The translations under genes were made by a program, and so were the position numbers. From JACCYQ01 sp036675565 (GTDB lineage: Bacteria; Bacteroidota; Bacteroidia; Chitinophagales; Chitinophagaceae): DNA of 64,000 nucleotides. The notes under the pieces were generated by a model that was given only the letters and a program-made list of their open reading frames with translations, searched no databases and was not told where the DNA came from. Positions 17,471 through 26,109 of the stretch are shown piece by piece (within the stretch, counting starts at the first letter, position 1; every line of letters begins with the position of its first letter). The stretch lies in contig JAKFER010000050.1 of NCBI GenBank assembly GCA_036675565.1, positions 30,182 through 94,181 on the forward strand, in the 5' to 3' direction.

Positions 17471-17500
17471 TATTTACACCTATTTACACTGTTTACCAGA
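17471..17500. repeat. Ten-base direct repeats in the 17.4-17.6 kb divergent region
   Basis: TATTTACACC and TATTTACACT are head-to-tail 10-base repeats, followed by a degenerate third copy (GTTTACCAGA). The period is one helical turn, so same-face binding by a regulator is possible. The rest of the region between the hypothetical gene and the dioxygenase gene shows no other structure. Confidence 0.35.
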
Positions 17501-17614
17501 TGTATTTATTTATAGTTGGGTTTATTTTGGGAAAATCTATACACTCATACCATCCATATAAAAAACACTTTCTTCATCAGTATTTAGCATGAAATTGAAT
17601 ACAAATCAATCACT

Positions 17615-18259
17615 ATGCAGAGGATCATCACAGCAGCTTTTATTTGCATGTCGTTTTCCGCATGCAGTCAATCCAATTCTACCAGCAATGCCAAACCTGC
17701 TCAACATATTGGTGGCAGGTGTGAAGGTTGCGAGGCGATTTTTGAGTCGCCGGTACCATTTGATCAACTCGGTTATATTGATACATTACCGGACTTTAAT
17801 CGTTATGAGCAAAAATTATTACTGACCGGTACCGTTTTTCATTTGGATGGTAAAACCCCAGCAAAAGATGTTGTGCTGTATGTATATCACACAGATCCTT
17901 CCGGTATTTATCCACGAGCCGAAAATGACAAAGGCTGGGCACAGCGACATGGATATATCAGGGGATGGATTAAGACAAACAAAAATGGAGAGTACCGTTT
18001 TTATACATTTCGCCCGGCATCTTATCCAAACAGCACACAACCTCAGCATGTACACATAACCGTTAAAGAACCGGACAAAAATGAATATTATATTGATGAA
18101 TATTTATTTGCAGATGATCCCTATTTGCCAAAAGAAAATAATAATCGGGAACCCAGGGGCAGTAACGGTGTTGTACAACCGGTAATGAAAGATGGCATTT
18201 TAACAGCGAGAAGAGATATTGTTTTGGGAAAAAACATCCCGGATTACCCGGCTGATTAA
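17615..18259 (+). CDS. Intradiol ring-cleavage dioxygenase-like lipoprotein
   Basis: A 214-residue protein with a lipoprotein signal (ICMSFSACSQ, Cys near 17), so it is exported and membrane-anchored. The mature part is an intradiol dioxygenase fold (protocatechuate 3,4-dioxygenase family): FHLDGKTPAKDVVLYVYHTDPSGIYP with the first Fe-ligand Tyr candidate, HGYIRGWIKTNKNGEYRFYTFRPASYP, and PQHVHITV with two candidate His ligands. Cytoplasmic aromatic degradation is therefore unlikely; the substrate is unknown. Convergent with yggS. Confidence 0.85.
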   Translation: MQRIITAAFICMSFSACSQSNSTSNAKPAQHIGGRCEGCEAIFESPVPFDQLGYIDTLPDFNRYEQKLLLTGTVFHLDGKTPAKDVVLYVYHTDPSGIYPRAENDKGWAQRHGYIRGWIKTNKNGEYRFYTFRPASYPNSTQPQHVHITVKEPDKNEYYIDEYLFADDPYLPKENNNREPRGSNGVVQPVMKDGILTARRDIVLGKNIPDYPAD

Positions 18260-18264
18260 TCTGA

Positions 18265-18936
18265 TTAAAACATTAACCGGCGACCAAACAACAAACTGCC
18301 GATCCTTACCATATTGCTTCCGTTTTGAATAGCTATTTTATAATCATCACTCATGCCCATCGATAGCGTAGACCATTGAAACGATTTATGTAAAATAGTT
18401 GCATACTGATCATAAAGGCCTTTCAGGTATTTGAATTCCGCTTGAATTTTATCTGTATCATCCGTGAACGTAGCCATTCCCATTAATCCCTTAATCACTA
18501 TATTTTTAAATTCAGATTGCTGTACCAGGTCAATGATTTCTTTTAACTCACCCTCATTCAATCCAAACTTGGTTGTTTCTTTTGCAATATGCACCTGGAG
18601 TAAAACATAGATGGTGCGATTATTTTTTTCAGCTTGTTTATTTATTTCCTTTAATAATTTTAAACTATCTACCCCATGAACCAGGTAAATAAAAGGAGCA
18701 ATATATTTTACTTTATTGGTTTGCAGGTGACCGATAAAATGCCAGCGAATATCTTTGGGTAAACGTTCTGCCTTTTCAACCAGTTCCTGAACATAATTCT
18801 CACCAAAATTCCGGTGACCAAAATCATATAAAGCCTGGATGGATTCAACCGGTTGAATTTTAGAAACTGCAACCAGTTCAACTCCCCCACCCAATTCATT
18901 AACTATACGATCATATGTATCTCTGTTTACAGCCAT
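18265..18936 (-). CDS. YggS-family PLP-binding protein
   Basis: A 223-residue PLP homeostasis protein (PLPBP/YggS/ProSC). Lys26 in LVAVSKIQPV is the PLP-binding lysine; FGENYVQEL, WHFIGHLQTNKVKYI and LSMGMSDDYKIAIQNGSNMVRIGSLLFG are the family's signature segments. It keeps free PLP low and affects amino acid metabolism; it is not an enzyme in known cases. Its start overlaps the acyl-CoA dehydrogenase stop by one base (TAATG), so the two are cotranscribed. Confidence 0.95.
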   Translation of the reverse strand: MAVNRDTYDRIVNELGGGVELVAVSKIQPVESIQALYDFGHRNFGENYVQELVEKAERLPKDIRWHFIGHLQTNKVKYIAPFIYLVHGVDSLKLLKEINKQAEKNNRTIYVLLQVHIAKETTKFGLNEGELKEIIDLVQQSEFKNIVIKGLMGMATFTDDTDKIQAEFKYLKGLYDQYATILHKSFQWSTLSMGMSDDYKIAIQNGSNMVRIGSLLFGRRLMF

Positions 18937-20090
18937 TATTTTAGAATGTTGCGGCTGATTACTATACGCTGAACTTCACTTGTACCTTCATATATCTGCG
19001 TAATCTTAGCATCTCTCATCAAGCGTTCAACATGGTATTCTTTTACAAAACCATAACCACCATGCACCTGAACGGCTTCGGTAGTGGTCCACATAGCTGT
19101 TTCACTTGCAAAAACTTTAGCCATCGAACTGCTTAACGTATAATCCATTTTATTGTCTTTTTCCCAGGCGGCTTTCAGGCATAACAAACGGCTGGCTTCA
19201 ATCCGGGTGGCCATATCCGCCAGCTTAAACGCAATGATCTGGTGATTCATAATCTCGGTACCAAATGCTTTTCGTTCTTTTGAATATTGAAGCGCCAGTT
19301 CATAAGCTCCGCTGGCAATACCCAGTGCTTGTGATGCAATACCAATCCTTCCACCTGCTAATGTATTCATGGCGAATTTGAAACCAAAACCATCTTCGCC
19401 AACCCGATTTTCTTTTGGCACTTTTACATCCTGGAACATGATGCTGTGCGTATCGCTCCCGCGAATTCCTAATTTATTTTCTTTTGCACCAACGGTTACG
19501 CCGGGCCAGTTTTTTTCAACGATAAAAGTATTAATACCCCTGGATCCTTTTTTAATATCGGTCTGGGCAATGACCAGGTAAACAGAGGCTGAATTTCCAT
19601 TGGTGATCCAATTCTTTGTGCCATTTAAAATATAATGATCGCCTTTGTCTTCTGCTGTTGTTCTTTGAGAAGTGGCATCACTTCCGGCTTCAGGCTCACT
19701 CAATAAAAAAGCACCAATATATAGTTCATCATCTTTGCGGCCTTGTGCTAAAGGAACAAGATATTTTTGTTTTTGTTCTTCGGTACCGTAAGCTTCTAAT
19801 CCAAAACAAACCAGGCTATTATTTACACTCATGACCACACTTACACTGGCATCTATCTTACTAATTTCTTCCATGGCCAATACATAGCTCATGGTATCCA
19901 TTCCGGCTCCACCATATTTTGGATCAACCATCATTCCTAAAAATCCAAGTTCCGCCAACTTTATTACCTGTTCTTTTGGAAATTGTTGCTTTTCATCTCT
20001 CTCAATTACACCGGGCAAACATTCATTTCGGGCAAAATCACGTGCAGCCTGTTGTATCAATAGATGTTCTTCACTTAGTTCAAATAGCAT
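18936..20090 (-). CDS. Acyl-CoA dehydrogenase
   Basis: A 384-residue flavoenzyme of fatty acid or branched-chain acyl-CoA beta-oxidation, oxidising acyl-CoA to enoyl-CoA with electrons to ETF. Motifs: FLLSEPEAGSDA (FAD/substrate loop), NGTKNWITNG, and a C-terminal QIYEGTSEVQRIVISR in which the first Glu is the catalytic base at the short-chain/butyryl-CoA dehydrogenase position. Full length for the family. First gene of a two-gene operon with yggS; TATTTTTG promoter element 20 bases upstream. Confidence 0.95.
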   Translation of the reverse strand: MLFELSEEHLLIQQAARDFARNECLPGVIERDEKQQFPKEQVIKLAELGFLGMMVDPKYGGAGMDTMSYVLAMEEISKIDASVSVVMSVNNSLVCFGLEAYGTEEQKQKYLVPLAQGRKDDELYIGAFLLSEPEAGSDATSQRTTAEDKGDHYILNGTKNWITNGNSASVYLVIAQTDIKKGSRGINTFIVEKNWPGVTVGAKENKLGIRGSDTHSIMFQDVKVPKENRVGEDGFGFKFAMNTLAGGRIGIASQALGIASGAYELALQYSKERKAFGTEIMNHQIIAFKLADMATRIEASRLLCLKAAWEKDNKMDYTLSSSMAKVFASETAMWTTTEAVQVHGGYGFVKEYHVERLMRDAKITQIYEGTSEVQRIVISRNILK

Positions 20091-20110
20091 TATATAATTT
20101 TTAAGTGGCG

Positions 20111-20118
20111 CAAAAATA
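20111..20118 (-). promoter_or_regulatory. Bacteroidota -7 element of the acyl-CoA dehydrogenase operon
   Basis: TATTTTTG on the minus strand matches TAnnTTTG exactly, 20 bases before the ATG. No clear -33 TTTG is present. Confidence 0.5.
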
Positions 20119-20184
20119 ACTGAAACATTTTGATTACTAACAGTTGTTCATATTAAATTCAAAAATTGAATATTGATCAAGAAA

Positions 20185-20207
20185 AAAGCCCCTGGAAAAG
20201 GGGCTTT
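20185..20207 (-). terminator. Intrinsic terminator after the desaturase
   Basis: AAAGCCCC and GGGGCTTT form an 8-bp stem; on the minus strand six T follow. It sits directly past the desaturase stop codon. Confidence 0.8.
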
Positions 20208-20210
20208 GAT

Positions 20211-21287
20211 TTAATTATTTCTTGACAGACTTTTCAGGTAACTGACATGCGAGGCTACGGCCGTTCGCATTTTTGGATATTCTATATAAGGAACATTAAA
20301 ATCGTCGCAAGCTTTTTTGATAATCTTACTGATTGCCGGATAATGTACATGCGAGATCTTGGGAAATAAATGATGCTCAATCTGGAAATTCAATCCACCT
20401 ACCCACCATGAAATAAACCTGTTGCTGGTAGCGAAATTGGCAGTTGTTTTTAACTGGTGAATGGCCCACTCATCTTCAAGGGTGTTTCCTGGTTGCTGTG
20501 GTACAGGGAATTCAGTATGTTCAACGGTATGCGCCAATTGAAATACAATGCTAAGTAATACACCGGCAAACATGCCATAGATAAGAAAACCAACCAACCA
20601 GGGAAGAAAGCCAACTGTGTAGATAGGTATTGCAACAAAAAGAATAGCATGTAAAACCTTAAATCCCCAAAATGAAATATGATCACTCAATTTCATTTTT
20701 TTGAGCGGCATACTTCCTACTTTTTTCAAAAAATATTTTTTATAGTCAGTAACAAAAACCCAGTATATGTATAATAAAGAGTATGCTCCCCAAAAATAAT
20801 AGTGCTGGTATTTATGCAGTTTGTAAAATTTTTGAGTTTCGCAAAGACGTAATATGGGTTTTGCATCAATATCATCATCAATACCATCGATATTGGTATA
20901 AGCATGATGAATGACATTGTGTTTTGTTTTCCACATAAACACATTGGCACCCAGGAAATTAACCGATAAACCCGCTAATTCATTTAACCACTTATACTTG
21001 CTGAAGCTTCCATGTGCACCATCGTGCATTACATTGAAACCAATGGCTGCAGTAAATACGCCCAATAACAGACATTCAACAATGGCTAATGCAACACCAG
21101 GCGTAAAAAATACTAAATGAACGTACACAGCAACCAGGCTTATAACGAGAACAATGGCTTTTACAAAAAGACCTATATTGCCTGTTGTAGGCTTACCAGC
21201 TTTTTCAAAGTACTCACTGATGCGATTTTTAAGTTCTGTATGAAAGGATTTAGAAACTGAAGAGAATTTGGGTGTTGTTGTCGTCAT
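20211..21287 (-). CDS. Membrane fatty acid desaturase
   Basis: A 358-residue integral membrane di-iron desaturase. The three histidine boxes are present: HDGAHGS (about 109-115), HNVIHH (about 134-139) and QIEHHLFP (near 305). Four to six hydrophobic segments separate them. The QxxHH third box is the one found in front-end-type and related acyl-lipid desaturases, so insertion position cannot be fixed. It adjusts membrane fluidity using acyl-CoA or phospholipid substrates. Monocistronic with its own terminator. Confidence 0.9.
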   Translation of the reverse strand: MTTTTPKFSSVSKSFHTELKNRISEYFEKAGKPTTGNIGLFVKAIVLVISLVAVYVHLVFFTPGVALAIVECLLLGVFTAAIGFNVMHDGAHGSFSKYKWLNELAGLSVNFLGANVFMWKTKHNVIHHAYTNIDGIDDDIDAKPILRLCETQKFYKLHKYQHYYFWGAYSLLYIYWVFVTDYKKYFLKKVGSMPLKKMKLSDHISFWGFKVLHAILFVAIPIYTVGFLPWLVGFLIYGMFAGVLLSIVFQLAHTVEHTEFPVPQQPGNTLEDEWAIHQLKTTANFATSNRFISWWVGGLNFQIEHHLFPKISHVHYPAISKIIKKACDDFNVPYIEYPKMRTAVASHVSYLKSLSRNN

Positions 21288-21378
21288 GCTACCAGGTAAA
21301 TTTTCGCTAAGTTAATCTTAAACGGTTAAATTCATGGCTTAAATTTCAATGAATATCTGTCATTTATGATGATTAACA

Positions 21379-22113
21379 TTACGTTTCGACCATTACTAAT
21401 GCATCTAATGATCGAATGCCTATCTTTTTTTCAGATATGAATCCTTCTGCATATTTAACTCCAATTCTTTTACCAAACATTCTTGCACGTGCAACAATAC
21501 TATCTAAAAAATCGGGTGTAGAAATGTATGTTGTTGGTTCTCCGTCGTCCTGGGAACTAAAAAATTGTGTGCCGTATGCTTTTACACTATTCATCTTCTG
21601 TTCAAAAACATCACTTACATCAATTAATATATCTGGCTCATGATACCAATCCTGTATATAATGTAAAACATATTTAGGTCGCCATTTTTGTTGCGGTTTG
21701 CCTTGTTCATCTACCGTTTCAATTTTAGACAACCCTGCCAGGAAACATGATTCCGCAATCAAGTGCCCTGCCCTGCCATGATCCGGGTGACGATCATCCA
21801 GCACATTTGCAAAAACAATTTCGGGTTGATATTTGCGAATGGATTGAATCAATTTAAGCTGGTGCGTTTCATCATTTACAAAAAAACCATCCCTGAATTT
21901 TAAATTTTCTCTTGCCACAACACCAATTATAGATGCAGCTTCCGCCGCTTCTTTATAACGGGTATCCACAGTTCCTCTTGAACCCAATTCGCCTTGCGTA
22001 AGATCTATGATGGCTGCCGTTTTCCCTGCGTTAATTTCATTGATCAAAACGCCGGAACATCCCAGTTCTACATCGTCGGGATGAACGCCTATGGCCAATA
22101 TATCTACTTTCAT
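21379..22113 (-). CDS. bshB1: Bacillithiol biosynthesis deacetylase BshB1
   Basis: Zn-dependent N-acetylglucosaminyl-malate deacetylase, second step of bacillithiol synthesis. The 244-residue sequence starts VDILAIGVHPDDVELGCSG with the metal-binding HPDD (11-14) and has DDRHPDHGRAGHL near 108-120 with the third metal-binding histidine. The length and the C-terminal region fit BshB1 (LmbE-like PIG-L fold) rather than generic PIG-L. The partners bshA and bshC are not in the window. No terminator recognised after it. Confidence 0.93.
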   Translation of the reverse strand: MKVDILAIGVHPDDVELGCSGVLINEINAGKTAAIIDLTQGELGSRGTVDTRYKEAAEAASIIGVVARENLKFRDGFFVNDETHQLKLIQSIRKYQPEIVFANVLDDRHPDHGRAGHLIAESCFLAGLSKIETVDEQGKPQQKWRPKYVLHYIQDWYHEPDILIDVSDVFEQKMNSVKAYGTQFFSSQDDGEPTTYISTPDFLDSIVARARMFGKRIGVKYAEGFISEKKIGIRSLDALVMVET

Positions 22114-22220
22114 TTGTTCTAATATTTTATTACTTAAATATCATCACCCGTATTCTTCCTTAAAAACTAAACATTGCAATTAAAGAAAGAAATTTATGAT
22201 GACATCATTATAAATTCAAC

Positions 22221-22246
22221 AAAAAAAATCCCTGCGAATGTAGGGA
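22221..22246 (-). terminator. Intrinsic terminator after the DUF4294 gene
   Basis: TCCCT (22229-22233) pairs with AGGGA (22242-22246); on the minus strand eight T follow. Short stem but well placed about 26 bases past the stop. Confidence 0.55.
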
Positions 22247-22272
22247 GAATTGTTTTTAGCATTTGTATGAAA

Positions 22273-22935
22273 TTAATTAACAGAAGACATGGGCCTGGCA
22301 AAACTATTATACCACATACCATCAATTTCTTTTACAATTGTTTCAATTTGCCGGTCTGTGGCATCTTTCATATCATAATCCTGTTTCAGGCTGCTTCCAA
22401 AAAAGAAAGCAACGGTTTGGTATAACCTGGCCGATACACCGCCTTTATATTCCCTGATTATGGAATAACAATTATTACCTGTCTGGCGGTTAATCAATTT
22501 CATTAAAACCCTGCCCTGGTACACCGATAAATTGGTCAATGGATCTGCAAACTGATCCTTCAATTCTTTTTCCCTGGATTTTAAATATTTCTTTTTTTCT
22601 TTTTTAGAATTGATATTAGTGAGTTGTAATTGAATTTCGTTTAATGTAACACCTGCGGTTCTTGCAAAAGGATATGTTACGTAAACCGCATTTCTCAACC
22701 TGTTATATTCCCGCTTATATTTTTCAAGTTGTTTTTCGGTCATTTTAGATACCCAGGCCATTTCTGATTCTTTATATGGTATCAAGTCACCATCATAACA
22801 TATAGCGGATGTAAGGAGGGTGTCATTGGGACCCCATTGAAGCGTATCAGGCATAGTGCATTGAGCATGCACAGTTGAATTAAATGACAGGATAATCAAT
22901 ATGACACAAAATATTCTTATCAATTTAGCAGGCAT
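22273..22935 (-). CDS. DUF4294 domain exported protein
   Basis: About 220 residues from the ATG at 22935, chosen because it begins a proper signal peptide (MPAKLIRIFC...VHAQ); an in-frame ATG at 22959 is eight codons upstream. The mature part has GDLIPYKESEMAW, a lysine/glutamate-rich helix with YVTYPFAR, then LMKLINRQTGNNCYSIIREYKGG and AFFFGSSLKQDYD. This matches Bacteroidota DUF4294, function unknown. It follows ccmF by about 75 bases on the same strand. Confidence 0.8.
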   Translation of the reverse strand: MPAKLIRIFCVILIILSFNSTVHAQCTMPDTLQWGPNDTLLTSAICYDGDLIPYKESEMAWVSKMTEKQLEKYKREYNRLRNAVYVTYPFARTAGVTLNEIQLQLTNINSKKEKKKYLKSREKELKDQFADPLTNLSVYQGRVLMKLINRQTGNNCYSIIREYKGGVSARLYQTVAFFFGSSLKQDYDMKDATDRQIETIVKEIDGMWYNSFARPMSSVN

Positions 22936-23010
22936 TATGGTATTAAAACTACAAAACAAGTTGGATTAATGAAAGACATTAAAAGTAGCATTATTGCTGT
23001 TTTCAAAATC

Positions 23011-25476
23011 TTAAATTTCTTCTGCCCGGGTAAGCCTGTTTAGTTTGTTTCGCCGGACCATACTCATGATCAGGCCTACAACCATAATGATCGTCCCACC
23101 CCAGAGTAAGTTGATAAAAGGGAATTTGTATGCTTTCAAGGTTACATACTCCAATATGGAATTAGATTCCTTTACGCCCATTTCTATTTTATTTCCGTCT
23201 ACCTTATTTAACTGTAAAACCAGGCTTTCCGCAGTAATGGTATCGGGTAAAGGAAATTGCTGGTTCTTGCTGGTGATTAATAAGGGTTCAGAAATATAAG
23301 TTGAATTGGTTTTAGAATATACTTTAACACGGGCAATGGAGGCAACATCCTCCGGTGAAAAACCTGGCGTTGGAATATTGTCTTTAGAAGTAACATCTTC
23401 CAATACAAAGAATCCGTTAGAATAGTAAACAGTATCCCCAACCTGTATTACCTGGTTATCAAATTGAGCCGTATCCTGGTTTCTTTCCGGATCAGGTAAA
23501 GAAGTAATATAGGTAAACACATCCCTGTCCAAATAATGCTTTGCATCGGGATTTGCCATCAATCCTTCATTGCCTTTATAGTTTACAAATGCGTTTGGTG
23601 TTAGCGTAAAAGTTTCTTTACCATCTTTTCTTTCAAACAAAATATTATAATACCACAAAGGCTTTGCAGGATGTGCAGAATCACTTTGATAAGTAACCCA
23701 GTATTTATCCATATCCGTTTTAACGCCTTTTACCAGCGTCAGGTTTTCACCTGATTTTTCTGTGCTTTCTTCCCCAAAATTGATAAAGATGCCACTGGTA
23801 TTTTTAGATAACATTTCCTTTTTAGAAGATGAAATGAGGATGCCTAATAACATCAAACCAAAACCAACATGCGCAATTGAACCACCGGCAATTTTTAAGG
23901 AACCTTTCAGGCCTAGCCAGATATAAGAAAGATTCGCAGTAATTGCATAAACACTGCTTACCACGCCCAGCCAAATGGCACCTAGATAACCAATTCCTTT
24001 TTTATCATAATCAATATCACCAAATGCCAATATCAATCCACCAGCTACAAGGGATGCAATGAATGGCCAGCGCATTTTCTTAAAGAAAAACTGCCTGCTG
24101 GTTTGTTTGTATTTCAGATATTGGGTGATGGCAGTGAGTACGCCAATTAATATGGCTACAAATATCTGGATGCGGTTATAACTGAATTCAGAATCCTCAC
24201 CTATTGCCAATGGGGTGAACAATGTGGTATCCTCACCGGCAAACAGGCTGGCAATTTTATTAAACACCGGAACGGATGTCATGACGATGATGGAAATGCC
24301 AGAAAGGAAAAATACAAGGGCACCAATAAACATCCAGAATTCACGGGAAGAAGTTTGTTCTTCTTTAACCACATGAGGAATATTCTTATACCGCAAAGCA
24401 AACAGCAATAAAGAAGGCACAACAAATATGAGCAGGAATAAAAGCAATTGTGCATTCATTCCCAAATCAGTAAAAGCATGCACCGAAGCATCACCCAAAA
24501 TACCACTGCGGGTTAAAAATGTTGAATAAAGAATAAAAAGAAAAGAAAGGATCATAAACAGGTAGGTAGCTCTCAACGAGTGTCCCGTATGTTTAAAGAT
24601 CAATAAGGTATGTACACCGGCGATGAGAATTAACCATGGAACAAGCGATGCATTTTCAACCGGATCCCAAGCCCAGTATCCACCAAAAGTTAAAGACTCA
24701 TAAGCCCACATAGCACCCATCATAATACCTGTACCTAGGGCAGCTGCTGAAAATAAAGCCCAGGGTAATGCAGGCTTGGTCCATTCACCATATTTTTTTG
24801 TCCATAGGCCTGCAATGGCATATGCAAATGGAACAATTACAGATGCAAAACCAAGGAATAAAACCGGTGGGTGAATTTGCATCCAGTAATTCTGCAACAA
24901 TGGATTCAGATCATTTCCATCTGTTATAAAACTCAGATAATCTGGACGGGAAAAAATGGGTGCATCCATTTCATTCCTTAATAAAACAAATGGATTGGAC
25001 CCTATTTTAGCACCGAAAACATAAATACCCGCAACCATAGTTGCCAGGCAAAATTGGGCAAAGCTCAAAACCGCCATTACAGGCGCTTCCCATTCTTTTG
25101 CCTTGAAAATTAAAATGACTCCAAGAATGGCATGCCAGGCGGCCCATAGTAAAAAACTTCCTTCCTGCCCTTCCCAAAAACAACTTAACAGGTATTTAAA
25201 CTCTAAAGAAAGACTGCTATGCTGCCATGCATATTTATATTCAAATAAGTGATTGTAAATAATAAAGAAGAGAATGCCGAATATGGCGAAAATGCTAACC
25301 GCATCGGCAACAAAAGAAAACCTTGCAAGTTTTTTCCAATAAAGCTTATCAGGCTCATTTTTGCTGACAGTGCTTTTAAAATAAGTAAAGGCCGCTAATG
25401 CCGAAGCAACCAAAGAAAGGACTATAAAAAAGTGACCCAGTTTGCCGGGTAGCAGGTTCTCTCCGTAATACTCCAT
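23011..25476 (-). CDS. ccmF: Cytochrome c haem lyase CcmF/CcsA-type protein
   Basis: An 821-residue polytopic inner-membrane protein that joins haem to apocytochrome c. It has about 15 hydrophobic segments, the tryptophan-rich WWD haem-handling motif (GGYWAWDPVENASLVPWL, about 265-282), QIHPPVLFLGF upstream with a conserved His, and a large soluble C-terminal domain (about 530-780) before the last membrane helix. This layout is CcmF. It lies 30 bases downstream of ccmE, so the two form a cytochrome c maturation operon; other ccm genes are not in the window. Confidence 0.93.
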   Translation of the reverse strand: MEYYGENLLPGKLGHFFIVLSLVASALAAFTYFKSTVSKNEPDKLYWKKLARFSFVADAVSIFAIFGILFFIIYNHLFEYKYAWQHSSLSLEFKYLLSCFWEGQEGSFLLWAAWHAILGVILIFKAKEWEAPVMAVLSFAQFCLATMVAGIYVFGAKIGSNPFVLLRNEMDAPIFSRPDYLSFITDGNDLNPLLQNYWMQIHPPVLFLGFASVIVPFAYAIAGLWTKKYGEWTKPALPWALFSAAALGTGIMMGAMWAYESLTFGGYWAWDPVENASLVPWLILIAGVHTLLIFKHTGHSLRATYLFMILSFLFILYSTFLTRSGILGDASVHAFTDLGMNAQLLLFLLIFVVPSLLLFALRYKNIPHVVKEEQTSSREFWMFIGALVFFLSGISIIVMTSVPVFNKIASLFAGEDTTLFTPLAIGEDSEFSYNRIQIFVAILIGVLTAITQYLKYKQTSRQFFFKKMRWPFIASLVAGGLILAFGDIDYDKKGIGYLGAIWLGVVSSVYAITANLSYIWLGLKGSLKIAGGSIAHVGFGLMLLGILISSSKKEMLSKNTSGIFINFGEESTEKSGENLTLVKGVKTDMDKYWVTYQSDSAHPAKPLWYYNILFERKDGKETFTLTPNAFVNYKGNEGLMANPDAKHYLDRDVFTYITSLPDPERNQDTAQFDNQVIQVGDTVYYSNGFFVLEDVTSKDNIPTPGFSPEDVASIARVKVYSKTNSTYISEPLLITSKNQQFPLPDTITAESLVLQLNKVDGNKIEMGVKESNSILEYVTLKAYKFPFINLLWGGTIIMVVGLIMSMVRRNKLNRLTRAEEI

Positions 25477-25506
25477 CAGGGATAATTATTTTTTTAAAGC
25501 AGTAGT

Positions 25507-25935
25507 TTATTTGGCAGGATTACCAATTGTTGCTGCAACCGGGATGTTCTTTTGTGCAGCTTCTTTATCATCTTTATACTTGGATGGACATTTCATCAAA
25601 ATTTCCCTGCATTCAAAATGTTCTTCCTGCATGGCGCCTTTTAATACCAAACGGGTACTATGTTCAAAATTTTCAGGCTTGGCATTATGATAAACTACTT
25701 TTACAGATCCACCAACTGAATCAATAGCTGTAAAACTCATGTAGTTGGGATTATTAATAGCGTCGTATTCAATGGGCTTTTGAGTGTCCAGTTTAGCAAC
25801 AAGGTGGACAAATTTGCCTGGCTTATTTTTAGCGGTTTCAACCGTATCATAGGTGGTTAAAGAGCCCATAAAACTGATCAGGACAGCAATTGAAATGGCT
25901 ATTAAAACAAGAATAATAATATGTAATTTCTTCAT
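25507..25935 (-). CDS. ccmE: CcmE haem chaperone, CxxxY variant
   Basis: Membrane-anchored periplasmic haem chaperone that carries haem from CcmC to CcmF. From the ATG at 25935 (MKKLH) the protein has 142 residues: an N-terminal anchor (about 4-24), an OB-fold (KFVHLVAKLD, YMSFTAIDSVGGSVKVVYHN, LVLKGAMQ) and a C-terminal EILMKCPSKY. The haem-binding His of the classic HxxxY motif is replaced by Cys116, giving CxxxY (116-120), as in archaeal and some deltaproteobacterial CcmE. The identity is supported by the adjacent ccmF. A TAACTTTG promoter lies 17 bases upstream. Confidence 0.9.
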   Translation of the reverse strand: MKKLHIIILVLIAISIAVLISFMGSLTTYDTVETAKNKPGKFVHLVAKLDTQKPIEYDAINNPNYMSFTAIDSVGGSVKVVYHNAKPENFEHSTRLVLKGAMQEEHFECREILMKCPSKYKDDKEAAQKNIPVAATIGNPAK

Positions 25936-25952
25936 AGTTGTAAAATGCACGG

Positions 25953-25960
25953 CAAAGTTA
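25953..25960 (-). promoter_or_regulatory. Bacteroidota -7 element of the ccmE-ccmF operon
   Basis: TAACTTTG on the minus strand matches TAnnTTTG, 17 bases before the ccmE ATG. Confidence 0.5.
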
Positions 25961-26109
25961 TTGCAGAATTACCGGATTGCACGATTTTAAGTACCAGATT
26001 TTGATTATGTGAACGTTAAAGAAATGGTAACAAGGACCCGGCTGTATTGTTCATTTTGTGGCTAAGCCAAACGGGTTTAACTTGCATCCCTTTGCAAAAA
26101 AAATTAACC

